Source of the DNA: an uncultured Flavobacteriaceae bacterium
Lineage (GTDB): Bacteria; Bacteroidota; Bacteroidia; Flavobacteriales; Flavobacteriaceae
DNA length: 38,327 nt
Direction of reading: 5' to 3'
NCBI GenBank assembly: GCA_947494715.1
Contig: CANLWG010000026.1
Coordinates: forward strand, 1 to 38,327
Part shown: piece by piece, positions 7,867 through 17,466 of the stretch
Layout of the letters: the number at the start of each line of letters is the position of its first letter
Position numbering within the stretch: position 1 is the first letter of the stretch
The notes under the pieces: generated by a model
What the model saw: the letters and a program-made list of their open reading frames with translations, nothing else
Told to the model about the DNA's origin: nothing
Database searches by the model: none
Program-made: the position numbers and the translations under genes

Positions 7867-8672
7867 CACCACCATATAACAAAAAATTTGTTGAGTTGGC
7901 CATTGGGCTTTTTCATCCAGACCATGGGAGCATTTTCCTTGAGCATGCTAAGGTTTATTTCCATCAGGATTTCAATGTGCGATAACCATGGGACATGAAT
8001 ATGTGGTATGACCACCCATTCCGACTTAAAGGGAATATAGTAGGTATTGGACCGGAATTCTTTTGTATTGAAATCATCAAATTTAAGCCAGTATCCAAAA
8101 ATACAATCTTGGTTTAATGGTCTAATATGCACCTTTGTATTTCCAAATGGAGCAAACAATTGGGCCTTAAAACATACTTGATGTTCAATTTTGTCGAGCT
8201 CGATAGCCATACCGGACAAAGCCCTTATTCCTTCTTGGGAATGTAACAAAGGGAACTGTTCTTCCCTGATTTTTTCCATTTTGGTGAAGAACATATCCCT
8301 TTTATTAGGCCCCGTTAAACGATGTATGGGTTCTGATATTTCCGGGTCAATAATGTAGAATTTATAGGTCAGTTCTATATGGATCCATTTTTGGGTTCGG
8401 ACATCCCTCAGGATAAAATCGATTTCACCAATGGTACGGTTGCCTTCTTTGATCGGTAAACCGTGCAATACAATTTCATAGACATCACAATGCTCAATGA
8501 GCTGTTTAAAAACATGTTCCATTTGATGGCCCAACCGAATGTTTTGAGGAATGGGTTGGGCCAAAAAGTGATTCAAACTGATTTCAGGAAAACTAAATTG
8601 CTGTATACCAAACTGCTCATTTGTCCATAGGGGCGGGGTGTTTAGAAAACCATGTAATTGTTTTTGAATCAT
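7866..8672 (-). CDS. DUF1853 family protein, PD-(D/E)XK nuclease-like
   Basis: A 268-residue cytoplasmic protein whose start and length fit DUF1853. The core shows E52 in LGHQMEHVF, then GEID (Asp85) followed by FIL, then HIELTYKFY with E100 and K104. This is the D...ExxxK arrangement of the PD-(D/E)XK nuclease superfamily, to which DUF1853 has been assigned by structure-based classification. No substrate is known. It is a single gene, convergent with the TonB/DUF4249 operon and divergent from the VWA gene. Confidence 0.85.
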   Translation of the reverse strand: MIQKQLHGFLNTPPLWTNEQFGIQQFSFPEISLNHFLAQPIPQNIRLGHQMEHVFKQLIEHCDVYEIVLHGLPIKEGNRTIGEIDFILRDVRTQKWIHIELTYKFYIIDPEISEPIHRLTGPNKRDMFFTKMEKIREEQFPLLHSQEGIRALSGMAIELDKIEHQVCFKAQLFAPFGNTKVHIRPLNQDCIFGYWLKFDDFNTKEFRSNTYYIPFKSEWVVIPHIHVPWLSHIEILMEINLSMLKENAPMVWMKKPNGQLNKFFVIWW

Positions 8673-8812
8673 TCTAGCTTGGAAGAATTACCAATATCAC
8701 TAATTTACACGAATTATTTCTCTGAGTTTAAGCGTAGCACTTGCGTTTGAACGCTATAAAGTTAAGTTTTCTTTAAAACCGGATTTGATTCTGCCAAATG
8801 TGTTAATTTTAT

Positions 8813-9979
8813 ATGATGGCTATGATGACAAGAAAAGGTTTTCGCTTCGTTCCCTATGAAGCTGCGGAACAGACTCCCTTTGAAAAACTCTTTGATATTT
8901 TCCAGGAACTTATTACCCATACCTCAGGTGATTTTGACGAGGCAATCGATTGGTTGCGCGAATTGGATAAGGAATATGAACTCACCGATGAGGACTATAC
9001 CATTGACGATTTCATTGAAGATCTAAAGGCTAAGGGATATATCCGCGAAGAGTTTGAAGATGGGGATGGGCAATCCAATGAAGGTGAAGATGGAGAAGAT
9101 GGTGATGGAAACGGGACTATCTCCATTACTGCAAAAATGGAACGGATAATCCGCCAACGGGCATTAGATCAGATTTTTGGCAAACTTAAAAGAAGGGGTG
9201 CCGGTAATCATAAAACGGGTTCTTCCGGCCGGGGAGATGAACATACAGGTGATTTTAGGGAATATCGCTATGGCGATTCCTTAGAGCATATCTCCATGAC
9301 CGAAAGCTTAAAAAATGCCCAGATAAACCATGGTATAGGAAACTTTTCGTTGAGCGAAGAAGATTTGGTAGTAGAGGATACCCACTACAAGGCACAAATG
9401 AGTACGGTCTTGATGATCGACATAAGCCATAGTATGATCTTATATGGTGAAGATCGGATCACACCGGCGAAAAAGGTCGCTATGGCCTTGGCAGAACTGA
9501 TTACCACAAGATATCCAAAGGACACCTTGGACATTTTAGTTTTCGGCAACGATGCGTGGCCTATACCCATAAAGGATTTACCTTATCTAAAGGTTGGCCC
9601 TTACCATACAAATACGGTGGCCGGCTTGCAGTTGGCCATGGACATGCTCCGTAGAAAGCGGAATACCAATAAACAGATTTTTATGATAACCGATGGTAAG
9701 CCTAGTTGTTTAAGGTTACCGGATGGTACATATTATAAGAACAGTGTCGGTTTGGACGATTATATTGTAGAAAAATGCTACAACATGGCCAGGCAGGCCA
9801 GAAAACTACATATTCCCATTACCACATTTATGATTGCCCAAGATCCCTATCTCATGCGATTTATCCGTCATTTTACGGAGGCAAACAAAGGGAAGGCTTT
9901 TTTTACAGGATTAAAAGGATTGGGCGAGATGATTTTTGAGGATTATGAATCGAACCGACGTAAAAGATTAAAAGGATAA
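8813..9979 (+). CDS. VWA-domain protein, partner of the adjacent AAA+ ATPase
   Basis: A 388-residue soluble protein. The N-terminal helical part is followed by a very acidic Gly/Asp/Glu linker (about residues 82-101) and a von Willebrand A domain (about 195-375). Its metal-ion-dependent adhesion site is complete: D203-I-S205-H-S207, T268 region (HTNT) and D294 in MITDGKP. ATGs at 8813, 8816, 8822 and 8825 all fit; the family-like sequence begins at MTRKGFRF, so 8825 is plausible. The AAA+ gene follows after 15 bases. Such pairs resemble the BchI/BchD and MoxR-VWA chaperone systems. Confidence 0.9.
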   Translation: MMAMMTRKGFRFVPYEAAEQTPFEKLFDIFQELITHTSGDFDEAIDWLRELDKEYELTDEDYTIDDFIEDLKAKGYIREEFEDGDGQSNEGEDGEDGDGNGTISITAKMERIIRQRALDQIFGKLKRRGAGNHKTGSSGRGDEHTGDFREYRYGDSLEHISMTESLKNAQINHGIGNFSLSEEDLVVEDTHYKAQMSTVLMIDISHSMILYGEDRITPAKKVAMALAELITTRYPKDTLDILVFGNDAWPIPIKDLPYLKVGPYHTNTVAGLQLAMDMLRRKRNTNKQIFMITDGKPSCLRLPDGTYYKNSVGLDDYIVEKCYNMARQARKLHIPITTFMIAQDPYLMRFIRHFTEANKGKAFFTGLKGLGEMIFEDYESNRRKRLKG

Positions 9980-9994
9980 AAGCAGGAAAAATCT

Positions 9995-11464
9995 ATGGAT
10001 TTGAACTATACAGAGATTACTACACTTGGCGAGCTAAAAAAAGCAGGGTATCAAGGGAAAAGTATCAAAGATGAACTACGTGATAATTTGCGTGAAAAAA
10101 TTAGAATAGGGGAGGAGACTTTTACCGGAGTATGGGGTTATGAGAATTCCGTGATTCCGGAACTGGAAAGGGCTATCCTATCCCGACATAATATCAACTT
10201 GCTGGGGTTACGGGGGCAGGCCAAGACAAGATTGGCAAGGCTTATGGTAAACCTTTTGGATGAATGGATACCCATAGTGGAAGGTTCGGAAATCAATGAC
10301 GATCCGTTTAAACCGATATCCCGTTTCGCAAGACAACTCATTCAGGAACATGGGGACGCTACGCCCATTTCATGGTTACATAGGGATGATCGGTTTTACG
10401 AAAAATTAGCTACCCCGGATGTAACCGTAGCGGATTTGATCGGAGACGTAGACCCTATTAAGGCGGCCAATTTAAAGTTGTCCTATGCCGATGATCGTGT
10501 AATCCATTTTGGGATGATCCCAAGGGCCAACCGATCTATTTTTGTCATCAACGAACTGCCGGATCTACAGGCCAGAATCCAGGTATCCCTTTTTAATATC
10601 CTTCAAGAAGGTGATATCCAGATACGGGGCTTTAAATTACGGTTGCCTTTGGATATTCAATTTGTGTTTACGGCTAATCCTGAGGACTATACCAATAGGG
10701 GTAGTATCGTTACCCCGCTAAAGGACAGAATCGGTTCCCAAATTTTAACACATTATCCGGAAGACATAGAAACGGCTCGGAAAATTACGGAGCAAGAGTC
10801 TAATTTGGATGCCCGACAAACAAATCTAGTGTACGTACCGGAAATGGCCAAGGACTTGTTGGAGCAGATCAGCTTTGAGGCCCGAAACAGTGAGTATGTT
10901 GATTTTAAGAGTGGGGTAAGCGCTAGGGCGAGTATTACCGCTTTCGAAAATTTATTGAGTACGGCGGAAAGAAGGGCATTGCTGTCCGGTGCGGATAAAA
11001 CCAGTGTTCGGTTAAGCGATTTTTTGGGAGTTATCCCCTCCATAACCGGAAAAATAGAATTGGTATACGAGGGTGAACAGGAAGGAGCGGACGTAGTTGC
11101 TGAAATACTTATTGACGATGCGGTGAAATCCTTATTCCCCAAATTCTTTCCAAAGATCAATAAATTGGAACGAAAGGACGAAGAAACGCCTTATGATAAA
11201 TTGGCACACTGGTTTTTTGAAGGCGAAGGTTTTGAGCTATTGGACGATTATACCGATGAAGAATATAAGCGTGCTTTGGACGGCATTCCCGAACTGAACC
11301 AATTGATCAAGGAATATCAGCCGGATTTCCCTAAGGAGGACGTTTATTTTCTTAAAGAGTTGTTGTTGTGGGGGCTGGTAGCCCACAAAAAATTGAGCAA
11401 ACACCGATTTACGGAAGGTTATCAATTTAAGGACCTGTACGGAAGTTTTATTAGCGGTCTGTAA
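9995..11464 (+). CDS. AAA+ ATPase, magnesium-chelatase/MoxR-like
   Basis: A 489-residue ATPase. Its P-loop is GLRGQAKT (residues 71-78), with Ala where the usual GKT-preceding Gly stands. The Walker B-like strand is IFVINELPDL (about 182-191), sensor 1 lies in FTANPEDY (about 226-232), and the arginine-bearing segment is VTPLKDRIGSQI (about 239-250). It belongs to the chelatase-like clade of AAA+ proteins and probably remodels a client presented by the VWA partner encoded 15 bases upstream. No chlorophyll or cobalamin genes are nearby, so a metal chelatase role is unlikely. A bidirectional terminator follows. Confidence 0.88.
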   Translation: MDLNYTEITTLGELKKAGYQGKSIKDELRDNLREKIRIGEETFTGVWGYENSVIPELERAILSRHNINLLGLRGQAKTRLARLMVNLLDEWIPIVEGSEINDDPFKPISRFARQLIQEHGDATPISWLHRDDRFYEKLATPDVTVADLIGDVDPIKAANLKLSYADDRVIHFGMIPRANRSIFVINELPDLQARIQVSLFNILQEGDIQIRGFKLRLPLDIQFVFTANPEDYTNRGSIVTPLKDRIGSQILTHYPEDIETARKITEQESNLDARQTNLVYVPEMAKDLLEQISFEARNSEYVDFKSGVSARASITAFENLLSTAERRALLSGADKTSVRLSDFLGVIPSITGKIELVYEGEQEGADVVAEILIDDAVKSLFPKFFPKINKLERKDEETPYDKLAHWFFEGEGFELLDDYTDEEYKRALDGIPELNQLIKEYQPDFPKEDVYFLKELLLWGLVAHKKLSKHRFTEGYQFKDLYGSFISGL

Positions 11465-11515
11465 ATCTATCTTTTACCTCGCCAGCTTTTGAATGATTAC
11501 GGTCTTCTTGATAAA

Positions 11516-11560
11516 AGAAAACGCCCTGATGGACAAAAATCCGGTCAGGGCGCTTCTTTT
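11516..11560. terminator. bidirectional terminator between convergent genes
   Basis: Arms CGCCCTGA (11522-11529) and TCAGGGCG (11545-11552), extended inward by TGGA/TCCG pairing, are flanked by an A-rich stretch on the left and CTTCTTTT on the right. It therefore serves both the AAA+ gene and the convergent histidine kinase gene. Confidence 0.75.
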
Positions 11561-11579
11561 CATAGCAACAGTTTCCCCG

Positions 11580-13076
11580 TCAAATTTGATAAGCCGGTAA
11601 ATTAAAAATAAAGGAACTACCTTCCCTTGGTTTGCTCAATACGGTTATTGTGGTATCATGCAAATCCATAATTTTCTTCACGATGGCAAGCCCTAAGCCG
11701 TAACCTTGCTTTTTGGCATCTTTGTTCACCACTTGTTTATATCGGTCAAAAATAAAAGGCTGCTCGTTCATGGGTATTCCATTCCCCGTATCCGTGATAT
11801 TAATTTCAACATTTTTGTCTTTACGCTTTATTGAAAGTGTTACTTTACCATTGGATTGGGTATATTTCAATGCATTTTCAATAAGATTTTGTAAGGCCCT
11901 TTCAACCAAACTTACATCGGCAAAGACCATGCTGTTCTCCTCTGGATTCTCCAAATGAAGATCAATTTTCTTTTGATCGGCCAACAACTTGAACTTGGCA
12001 ATAAGGTCGTGGGACAGTTCGGTAATTGAAAAAGGTTCTTTTATGGGGGTTACTTGTTCCGCCTCAAGTTTAGAGTACTCGAACAACTGATCAATGAGTT
12101 TGGAAAGCTTGTTTACATTACCATGGGTAATTTTAAGGTATTCTTGTTTGTCGCTTTCTGAAAGAGAATCCCTTTTCATTTGTAGCGTTTCAATATAACC
12201 CTTTAGAACGGCCAATGGGGTTCTTAGATCATGGGATACGTTGGCAATGAGTTCTCTCCGTAACAGATCTACGGATTTCATCTTATCCATATTGTCGACG
12301 ATGGTATCCGCCATATTATTGAAGGATTTGGCAAAAACTTCAATATCCGATTTTTCAGGGCTTTCAATTCGTGCCTCAAGATCACCTTCCTGAAACCTTT
12401 GAATGGTACCTGTTATTAAACGTAGATTTTTGGTAAGGAACCAAATGCTTAGCAATCCGATAAGAGCCGTAAAAAAAGTAGTCAATATGATAGCCCTTAT
12501 CCCTAGTTTGGCAAAGTATTGCCCCAAAAGATTATTGCTTACCAATTGAAATTCCTCACCGGCGAGAACAATATAGATAAACCCCTCGCGTCCATCAATA
12601 TTAAATTGAGCCGCTGAGAATATCTTCTGTTCACCAGGGTTCCTGGGATCATCTCCCAATACAAAGTTTTCCCCGTCATTCTGTATAAAGGATTTTACAG
12701 GGGAAAGGGAAACGCTTTGTTGTGGCGCATTGTCTCCATGATCAAGGACAACGGAATATAAGATTTGCCCCGTTTTGTTCAATAGATATACCTCTATACC
12801 TCGGTTTACCGCCATCATATCGTGCATCAAATCACCGAATAGGGCCTTATTAACATTCCCATCCTCAAGAAATGGGGAGGCATTTTGAAATTTTTCCTCT
12901 ATCACGTGATTGGCCAGTTCAGCATTAAGGCGTTGCGTAGTCTCCTGATAGTACTTATTGGCAAAATATCCTGTGATGACGATGTAGGATATACCCATTA
13001 GAAGTATAAGAAAGACAAATACAAGCCATAGTTTTTTTACCAATCTCGGCGTAAGGGTCTTTTGTGAATTGCTCAT
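11580..13076 (-). CDS. sensor histidine kinase, HAMP type
   Basis: A 498-residue membrane kinase. TM1 spans about residues 15-38, an extracytoplasmic sensor 40-190, TM2 194-216 and HAMP 213-265. The HisKA box is NVSHDLRTPLA with phospho-acceptor H282. The ATPase domain shows the N box NLIENALKYT (N400), G1 DTGNGIP (428-434) and G2 GYGLGLAIV (457-465). Its ATG overlaps the stop of the response-regulator gene by four bases (ATGA), so the two form a coupled two-component system. The signal sensed is not evident. Confidence 0.95.
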   Translation of the reverse strand: MSNSQKTLTPRLVKKLWLVFVFLILLMGISYIVITGYFANKYYQETTQRLNAELANHVIEEKFQNASPFLEDGNVNKALFGDLMHDMMAVNRGIEVYLLNKTGQILYSVVLDHGDNAPQQSVSLSPVKSFIQNDGENFVLGDDPRNPGEQKIFSAAQFNIDGREGFIYIVLAGEEFQLVSNNLLGQYFAKLGIRAIILTTFFTALIGLLSIWFLTKNLRLITGTIQRFQEGDLEARIESPEKSDIEVFAKSFNNMADTIVDNMDKMKSVDLLRRELIANVSHDLRTPLAVLKGYIETLQMKRDSLSESDKQEYLKITHGNVNKLSKLIDQLFEYSKLEAEQVTPIKEPFSITELSHDLIAKFKLLADQKKIDLHLENPEENSMVFADVSLVERALQNLIENALKYTQSNGKVTLSIKRKDKNVEINITDTGNGIPMNEQPFIFDRYKQVVNKDAKKQGYGLGLAIVKKIMDLHDTTITVLSKPREGSSFIFNLPAYQI

Positions 13077-13771
13077 ACAGCTATATCTTCATTAAATTTG
13101 TAACCAACGCCCCAAGTAGTCAAAATATAATTAGGGCGGGCCATATCGGACTCAATTTTGGCACGTAACCGATTTATATGTGAATTTACGGTATGCTCGT
13201 AACCCTCAAAATTATAGCCCCATATCATATTCAATAATTCCGTACGTGTATAATTACGTCCAGGATTGGAGGCCATTAAGGTGAGTAGTTCAAATTCTTT
13301 GGGGGATAGTTCTACTTTTTTATCCTTCAAAAGTACTTTTCGTTTATCAATATCGATAAAAAGACCTTCTGCAGAAATAGTGGAAGTATCTTTTTTATCC
13401 TCATGGATCATGTCCGTTCGTCGCAAAACAGCTTTTATCCTGGCCAAAAGCTCTCGTATACTAAAGGGTTTGGTAATATAGTCATCGGCCCCGATCTCAA
13501 GTCCCAGAACCCTGTCAATTTCCTCGGATTTGGCCGTTAGCATAATTATCGGGGTACTTTTCTCGGCCCGTAACTTTTTACAAATTTCCGTGCCGTCCAT
13601 ACTGGGTAGGGTCAAGTCCAATAAAATTAGGTCATAATCGTTTTCCAATGCCATTCGATAACCTAATTTGCCATCGGCGGCCTTAGAGGTAACATAATTA
13701 AGATCGGCCAGATGTATCTCAAGTAGCTTCACTATCTCAAGATCATCCTCAATAATCAATAGTTGTTTCAT
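13073..13771 (-). CDS. OmpR/PhoB-family response regulator
   Basis: The ATG at 13771 gives a 232-residue regulator starting MKQLLIIEDD, as expected; an upstream in-frame start would add 12 unrelated residues. The receiver domain has the acidic pair D9/D10, phospho-acceptor D52 (LILLDLTLP), T79 and K101 (DYITKPFS). A winged-helix DNA-binding domain follows (about 133-228; SPKEFELLTLMASNPG, TWGVGYKF). It is the first gene of the operon with the kinase. Target genes cannot be told from the sequence. Confidence 0.95.
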   Translation of the reverse strand: MKQLLIIEDDLEIVKLLEIHLADLNYVTSKAADGKLGYRMALENDYDLILLDLTLPSMDGTEICKKLRAEKSTPIIMLTAKSEEIDRVLGLEIGADDYITKPFSIRELLARIKAVLRRTDMIHEDKKDTSTISAEGLFIDIDKRKVLLKDKKVELSPKEFELLTLMASNPGRNYTRTELLNMIWGYNFEGYEHTVNSHINRLRAKIESDMARPNYILTTWGVGYKFNEDIAV

Positions 13772-13989
13772 AGTTAGTTGGATACGAAAGAAATTAAAAA
13801 ATATCACATAGGTATCACGGGTAATTCAAAAATGTCCTTCAAATTTTATTGTCCCAATAAAATATACCTATCAATATAGAGAAACTTTCATTTCCTATAT
13901 AGCCGTAATTTTTGCATAAGCCTTACAATTCTTGGCAAACGTTTTTATTTTGGCTATTCAACACCTATTTTTCAAGAGTTGTCCGGAAA

Positions 13990-14020
13990 GAAAAAAGGCT
14001 CGATGTGTTCAGGCCCTTTA
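13990..14020 (-). terminator. terminator candidate after the 160-residue membrane protein gene
   Basis: Read leftward, AAAGGGCCT and AGCCTTTTTT form an imperfect stem with a T-run of six. It lies about 25 bases after the stop codon at 14043. Confidence 0.45.
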
Positions 14021-14042
14021 AGTATTCAAATAAAACGCATAT

Positions 14043-14525
14043 CTATTCCCAAGAATCGATTTGTCGGTTTATATCATCAAATTGATAGTTGCCTACTAAA
14101 ATTTTTCGATATTGAAATGCCAATAGGGTAAGTCCTAACAACAAAAGATGCAAAAAGAGAATGGAAACCCCGATAGGGATAAATGTCTTTGGAATTATAT
14201 GGTTTTCATACATATTATAGCTCATCAAAATATAAATGGATTCGAAGAACTTGAATATATAAAGAAGAAAAATGACATAAAGCGCATATTCCAAATTCCG
14301 CATTTGGGGATCGGTAACTTCATTCTCCGTAATCTTGAACCAGAGTACATATAAAAATGTAAAATGGGCAATGGTGAGTAATGGAAAAATATAATTATCC
14401 GGTTTAAGGAAATAGAATTTATTGGTGTAAAGTCCGTAGAAGCTAAAGACAATCAATGCTCCGAGCACAACCATAGAAACATATATACAACGTTTCCAGG
14501 GCATCAATCGCAAAATTGAATTCAT
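14043..14525 (-). CDS. uncharacterised four-helix membrane protein
   Basis: A 160-residue protein with four hydrophobic segments (about residues 13-33, 45-63, 80-101, 113-137) separated by short charged loops, and a polar C-terminal tail (QFDDINRQIDSWE). I do not recognise a named family or catalytic motif. It is transcribed leftward between the two-component system and the DUF418 gene, with gaps of about 125 bases or more on both sides, so it is probably monocistronic. Confidence 0.65.
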   Translation of the reverse strand: MNSILRLMPWKRCIYVSMVVLGALIVFSFYGLYTNKFYFLKPDNYIFPLLTIAHFTFLYVLWFKITENEVTDPQMRNLEYALYVIFLLYIFKFFESIYILMSYNMYENHIIPKTFIPIGVSILFLHLLLLGLTLLAFQYRKILVGNYQFDDINRQIDSWE

Positions 14526-14650
14526 GACAAAAGTTTTTCAGGTTTCGGGGAACCATATTTCAAGATCTAGAACGGGACTGTATTGCAGTTTATTTCAAAT
14601 TTTCGATAAAGAGCGATTTATGTTGCCAAATGCTAAAAAAGTGTGGTGTC

Positions 14651-15856
14651 TTATCTTCTCATTGGAAATATTCTGAAATAGGTAAGGCTACGCCAAACCC
14701 ATTCCAAGGGACCATAATAGAAATATTTTAACCACCATTTGCTCAAGATCAGTTGACCAAAAATCATGAAAATTGCAATTAAAAAGGTATAGATGTTACG
14801 TAACTCGCCCAAATATCCCAATCCCCATCCAAAAAATATAAAAGTACCAACAATACTTTGAAATACATAATTGGTAAGGGCCATCCTACCATATGGGGCA
14901 AATTTCGCCAACCATCTCCCTGCTTTGACTTTTCGGTAAAGTATAACAAAAAGTGCAAGGATAATAAAGGTCATCGCAATGTTATTGAGATCAATAGCAG
15001 TTAACCCCAACATGGCCAGCCAGTTGTCAAATTTCACCTCTGGGCCTAATTGTGAAAATAGGGCAATTGCAATACCGATGGATAAAACAAACAGGCCAAT
15101 GGACCACAACAATACTTTTTTTATTAGCTTTTTATGCTCCAGGAAATTCTGAAAAAATTTGAATCGACCAACAAAGAGGCCTAAAAGAAAAAATCCAAAT
15201 GTGAGATACGCCCTGGAAAAAACGCCTAGCTGAAAATGCATTTTCATTAAATGTCCTTCTATGGCATTGGAACGGAAAACATCCCACAGACCGCCTTCTT
15301 TCAAGACATTGTAGTAGGTGGCTATAATAGGACTATTAGGAGATAGATCGTCCTGCATAAATATATTTGTACCCTTGGTAAGAATGAACACGATATAGCG
15401 CCCCAAACCAAGGAATATCAACGTGGTAATCCCTAAAATCCATTTATTGTTCAACTTATAGAAAGGAATCAATAAAATGCCAAGCACCGCATAGATAGTA
15501 AGGATATCACCGCGGTAAAAAAGATGATGGACATAGCCGATTCCAAACAGAATGGCCAAACGCCATAAAAATCGCCCTCGTAAATCCTGACCTTTGTTAT
15601 GGGCATTGTTCATTTGTATAAAAAAACTTAAACCAAAGAGAAAGGAAAACAAAGCAAAGAATTTACCCCTAAGAAGAAGAAAAATAAAACCGTCCACAAT
15701 ATCGTCCGGAATTCCCTGGTGGGTAGCTTCCATAGCGCCTTCAGGAGTAGGGGCACCAACATAGTTTTCTACCATGTGTACAATTACGATTCCGGCGAGG
15801 GAGAAACCTCTTAATGCATCTACAATTTCAATTCGTGGCTTAGTAGTAGTGGTCAT
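14651..15856 (-). CDS. DUF418 multi-spanning membrane protein
   Basis: Starting at the ATG at 15856 gives about 401 residues beginning MTTTTKPRIEIVDALRGFSL. The I-x-x-V-D-x-L-R-G-F motif just before the first helix is diagnostic of the YeiB/DUF418 family, related to acyltransferase-3-like membrane proteins. A start 63 bases upstream would add a non-conserved extension. About ten hydrophobic segments are visible, and the C-terminal GPLEWVWRSLTYF is also characteristic of DUF418. The substrate is unknown. It runs in the same direction as the small membrane protein gene at 15971-16405, separated by 114 bases. Confidence 0.88.
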   Translation of the reverse strand: MTTTTKPRIEIVDALRGFSLAGIVIVHMVENYVGAPTPEGAMEATHQGIPDDIVDGFIFLLLRGKFFALFSFLFGLSFFIQMNNAHNKGQDLRGRFLWRLAILFGIGYVHHLFYRGDILTIYAVLGILLIPFYKLNNKWILGITTLIFLGLGRYIVFILTKGTNIFMQDDLSPNSPIIATYYNVLKEGGLWDVFRSNAIEGHLMKMHFQLGVFSRAYLTFGFFLLGLFVGRFKFFQNFLEHKKLIKKVLLWSIGLFVLSIGIAIALFSQLGPEVKFDNWLAMLGLTAIDLNNIAMTFIILALFVILYRKVKAGRWLAKFAPYGRMALTNYVFQSIVGTFIFFGWGLGYLGELRNIYTFLIAIFMIFGQLILSKWWLKYFYYGPLEWVWRSLTYFRIFPMRR

Positions 15857-15970
15857 TCTGCTATTTTTGATCTCCAGTGTATGAGACCCCTGTTTCCTTA
15901 CTAGGTTACAGTATTCCAAAGCTATTTGGAACTTAAAAAATATTGTTCGGCAAAAAGAGTCTCCGGTCTT

Positions 15971-16405
15971 CTATCCAAGCCAAAGTTTCTTTGTTGAAAT
16001 CCGTGCAAAAAATACCAATCCTACGCCAATTAAAATAATAAGTATAGGCATACTGATTTCCCCTGGCCCATAAGCCTCCAGGTTGTTACTGATAAAAAAA
16101 GAGTGGATCATTTGTACTAGTATACCAATTAGGGAGATTAAAAGTACAGGTCTCGCCCATTTTTTCCGAAGCAGTAGGGCTATACAGCCTAAGAGACCTC
16201 CCCATACCGCTATGGCAAATGCAGCCGTGGCCCAGGCCGGCCGTGTTTCCAAGAGTATTCTTTCGGGCTCCGACAGGGCCGCTAAGGTCTCCTCGGTTAT
16301 AAAAGCCTGTTGCAGATAGGCCATTACCCCCATAAGGTTCCAAAGCAATGCCACTATACTAACTATCCAGAACCATACGGGTGGTTTAATTGATTGTGCG
16401 GTCAT
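15971..16405 (-). CDS. small four-helix membrane protein
   Basis: A 144-residue protein with four predicted transmembrane segments (about residues 10-32, 58-80, 85-107, 117-137). The opening PPVWFWIVSIVALLWNLMG is typical of a conserved Bacteroidota membrane family that databases often label 'sugar transporter' without evidence. It is far too short for a classical sugar transporter, so I make no functional claim. It is divergent from the TruA-type gene, with a 90-base intergenic space. Confidence 0.7.
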   Translation of the reverse strand: MTAQSIKPPVWFWIVSIVALLWNLMGVMAYLQQAFITEETLAALSEPERILLETRPAWATAAFAIAVWGGLLGCIALLLRKKWARPVLLISLIGILVQMIHSFFISNNLEAYGPGEISMPILIILIGVGLVFFARISTKKLWLG

Positions 16406-16495
16406 AATTGAAAAGGTTTGATGGTTAAATACCTTACAAAATACAAAAAAAGCGGTAGTTTGTGAAGAATATCAAATCACCGATATAGGTAAATT

Positions 16496-17290
16496 ATGAA
16501 GGAGAACTACGTTTATATCCTAAGGGTACAATTCTTGGGTTTTAGATATAGTGGTTGGCAAAAACAGCCCAATCAAAAGACAATTGAAGGTATGCTTCAA
16601 AAAACATTGAAATTTATATTGCCGAATGTGCAATTTAAAATCTTGGGAGCGGGTAGGACAGATGCCAAAGTATCCGCATTGGGGGCGGCATTTACTTTAA
16701 CTCTTAGTGAATCCGTTTTGGAGGATATGAATCATTTTGTGGAGCTCTTCAATGAAAATTTGCCACCGGACATAAGGATATTATCCATACAGGAAACAAA
16801 ACCCGACTTCAACGTAATTCAAGATGCTAAAACCAAGGAATATGTGTATTTGTTTTCTTTTGGACAAAAGAACCATCCTTTTTGCGCACCTTTTATGGCC
16901 AATTTTTTGGAAAACTTGGACATTAAATCGATGGAACGGGCGGCCAAGTTATTTGTAGGCACCCACGATTTTTCACCATATACATCCCGATTACAGCAAA
17001 ACACAAACACCATCCGTACCATTGCTTCCTGTGAACTAAAAACGAACACCTTGCTTAAGGCCAATTTCTTTCCGGAGCGCAGTTACGCATTACACGTTAG
17101 TGGAGCTGGCTTTATGCGATATCAAATCCGAATGATGATGGGCGCATTGGTGCAATTGGGCAAGGGAGAGATCGACATTGAAAAAATAAGTGCTTCCCTG
17201 ATATCAGGTTCGGAAACACGGTTTACCTATGTAGCTCCGGGATCTGGTCTTCTATTGAATGGATTGGAATTTACAAAAGACATGCCCTAG
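16496..17290 (+). CDS. TruA-type tRNA pseudouridine synthase
   Basis: A 264-residue protein of the TruA family, which isomerises uridines in the tRNA anticodon stem-loop. The N-terminal half has the family signature FLGFRYSGWQKQPNQKTIEG and the catalytic GAGRTDAKVSALG with Asp56. The canonical family reads GRTDxGVHA, so the Gly-Val-His part is replaced. The second half carries FMRYQIRMMMGALVQLGKG, the usual FLRxMVR region. The altered active-site loop suggests a TruA paralogue with modified specificity rather than the housekeeping copy, though the essential Asp remains. Confidence 0.85.
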   Translation: MKENYVYILRVQFLGFRYSGWQKQPNQKTIEGMLQKTLKFILPNVQFKILGAGRTDAKVSALGAAFTLTLSESVLEDMNHFVELFNENLPPDIRILSIQETKPDFNVIQDAKTKEYVYLFSFGQKNHPFCAPFMANFLENLDIKSMERAAKLFVGTHDFSPYTSRLQQNTNTIRTIASCELKTNTLLKANFFPERSYALHVSGAGFMRYQIRMMMGALVQLGKGEIDIEKISASLISGSETRFTYVAPGSGLLLNGLEFTKDMP

Positions 17291-17466
17291 ATCTCCTTTA
17301 GTGAGACATTCAAAAATGTACCGAGGCAGGCTGCCCATAAAACCCTATAAACAGACCTATTCAATATGGAAATAGAAATTTAGGGGAACGGGCGCAATAC
17401 GTGCTTTTACGGGATTCGGAAAATTGATTTAGATCATTTTTTGTACATTGTTGAAAAACGCATTGC

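Noticed and set aside
15971-16405. Annotation as a sugar transporter
   Set aside because: At 144 residues with four helices it is too short, and no transporter motif is visible.
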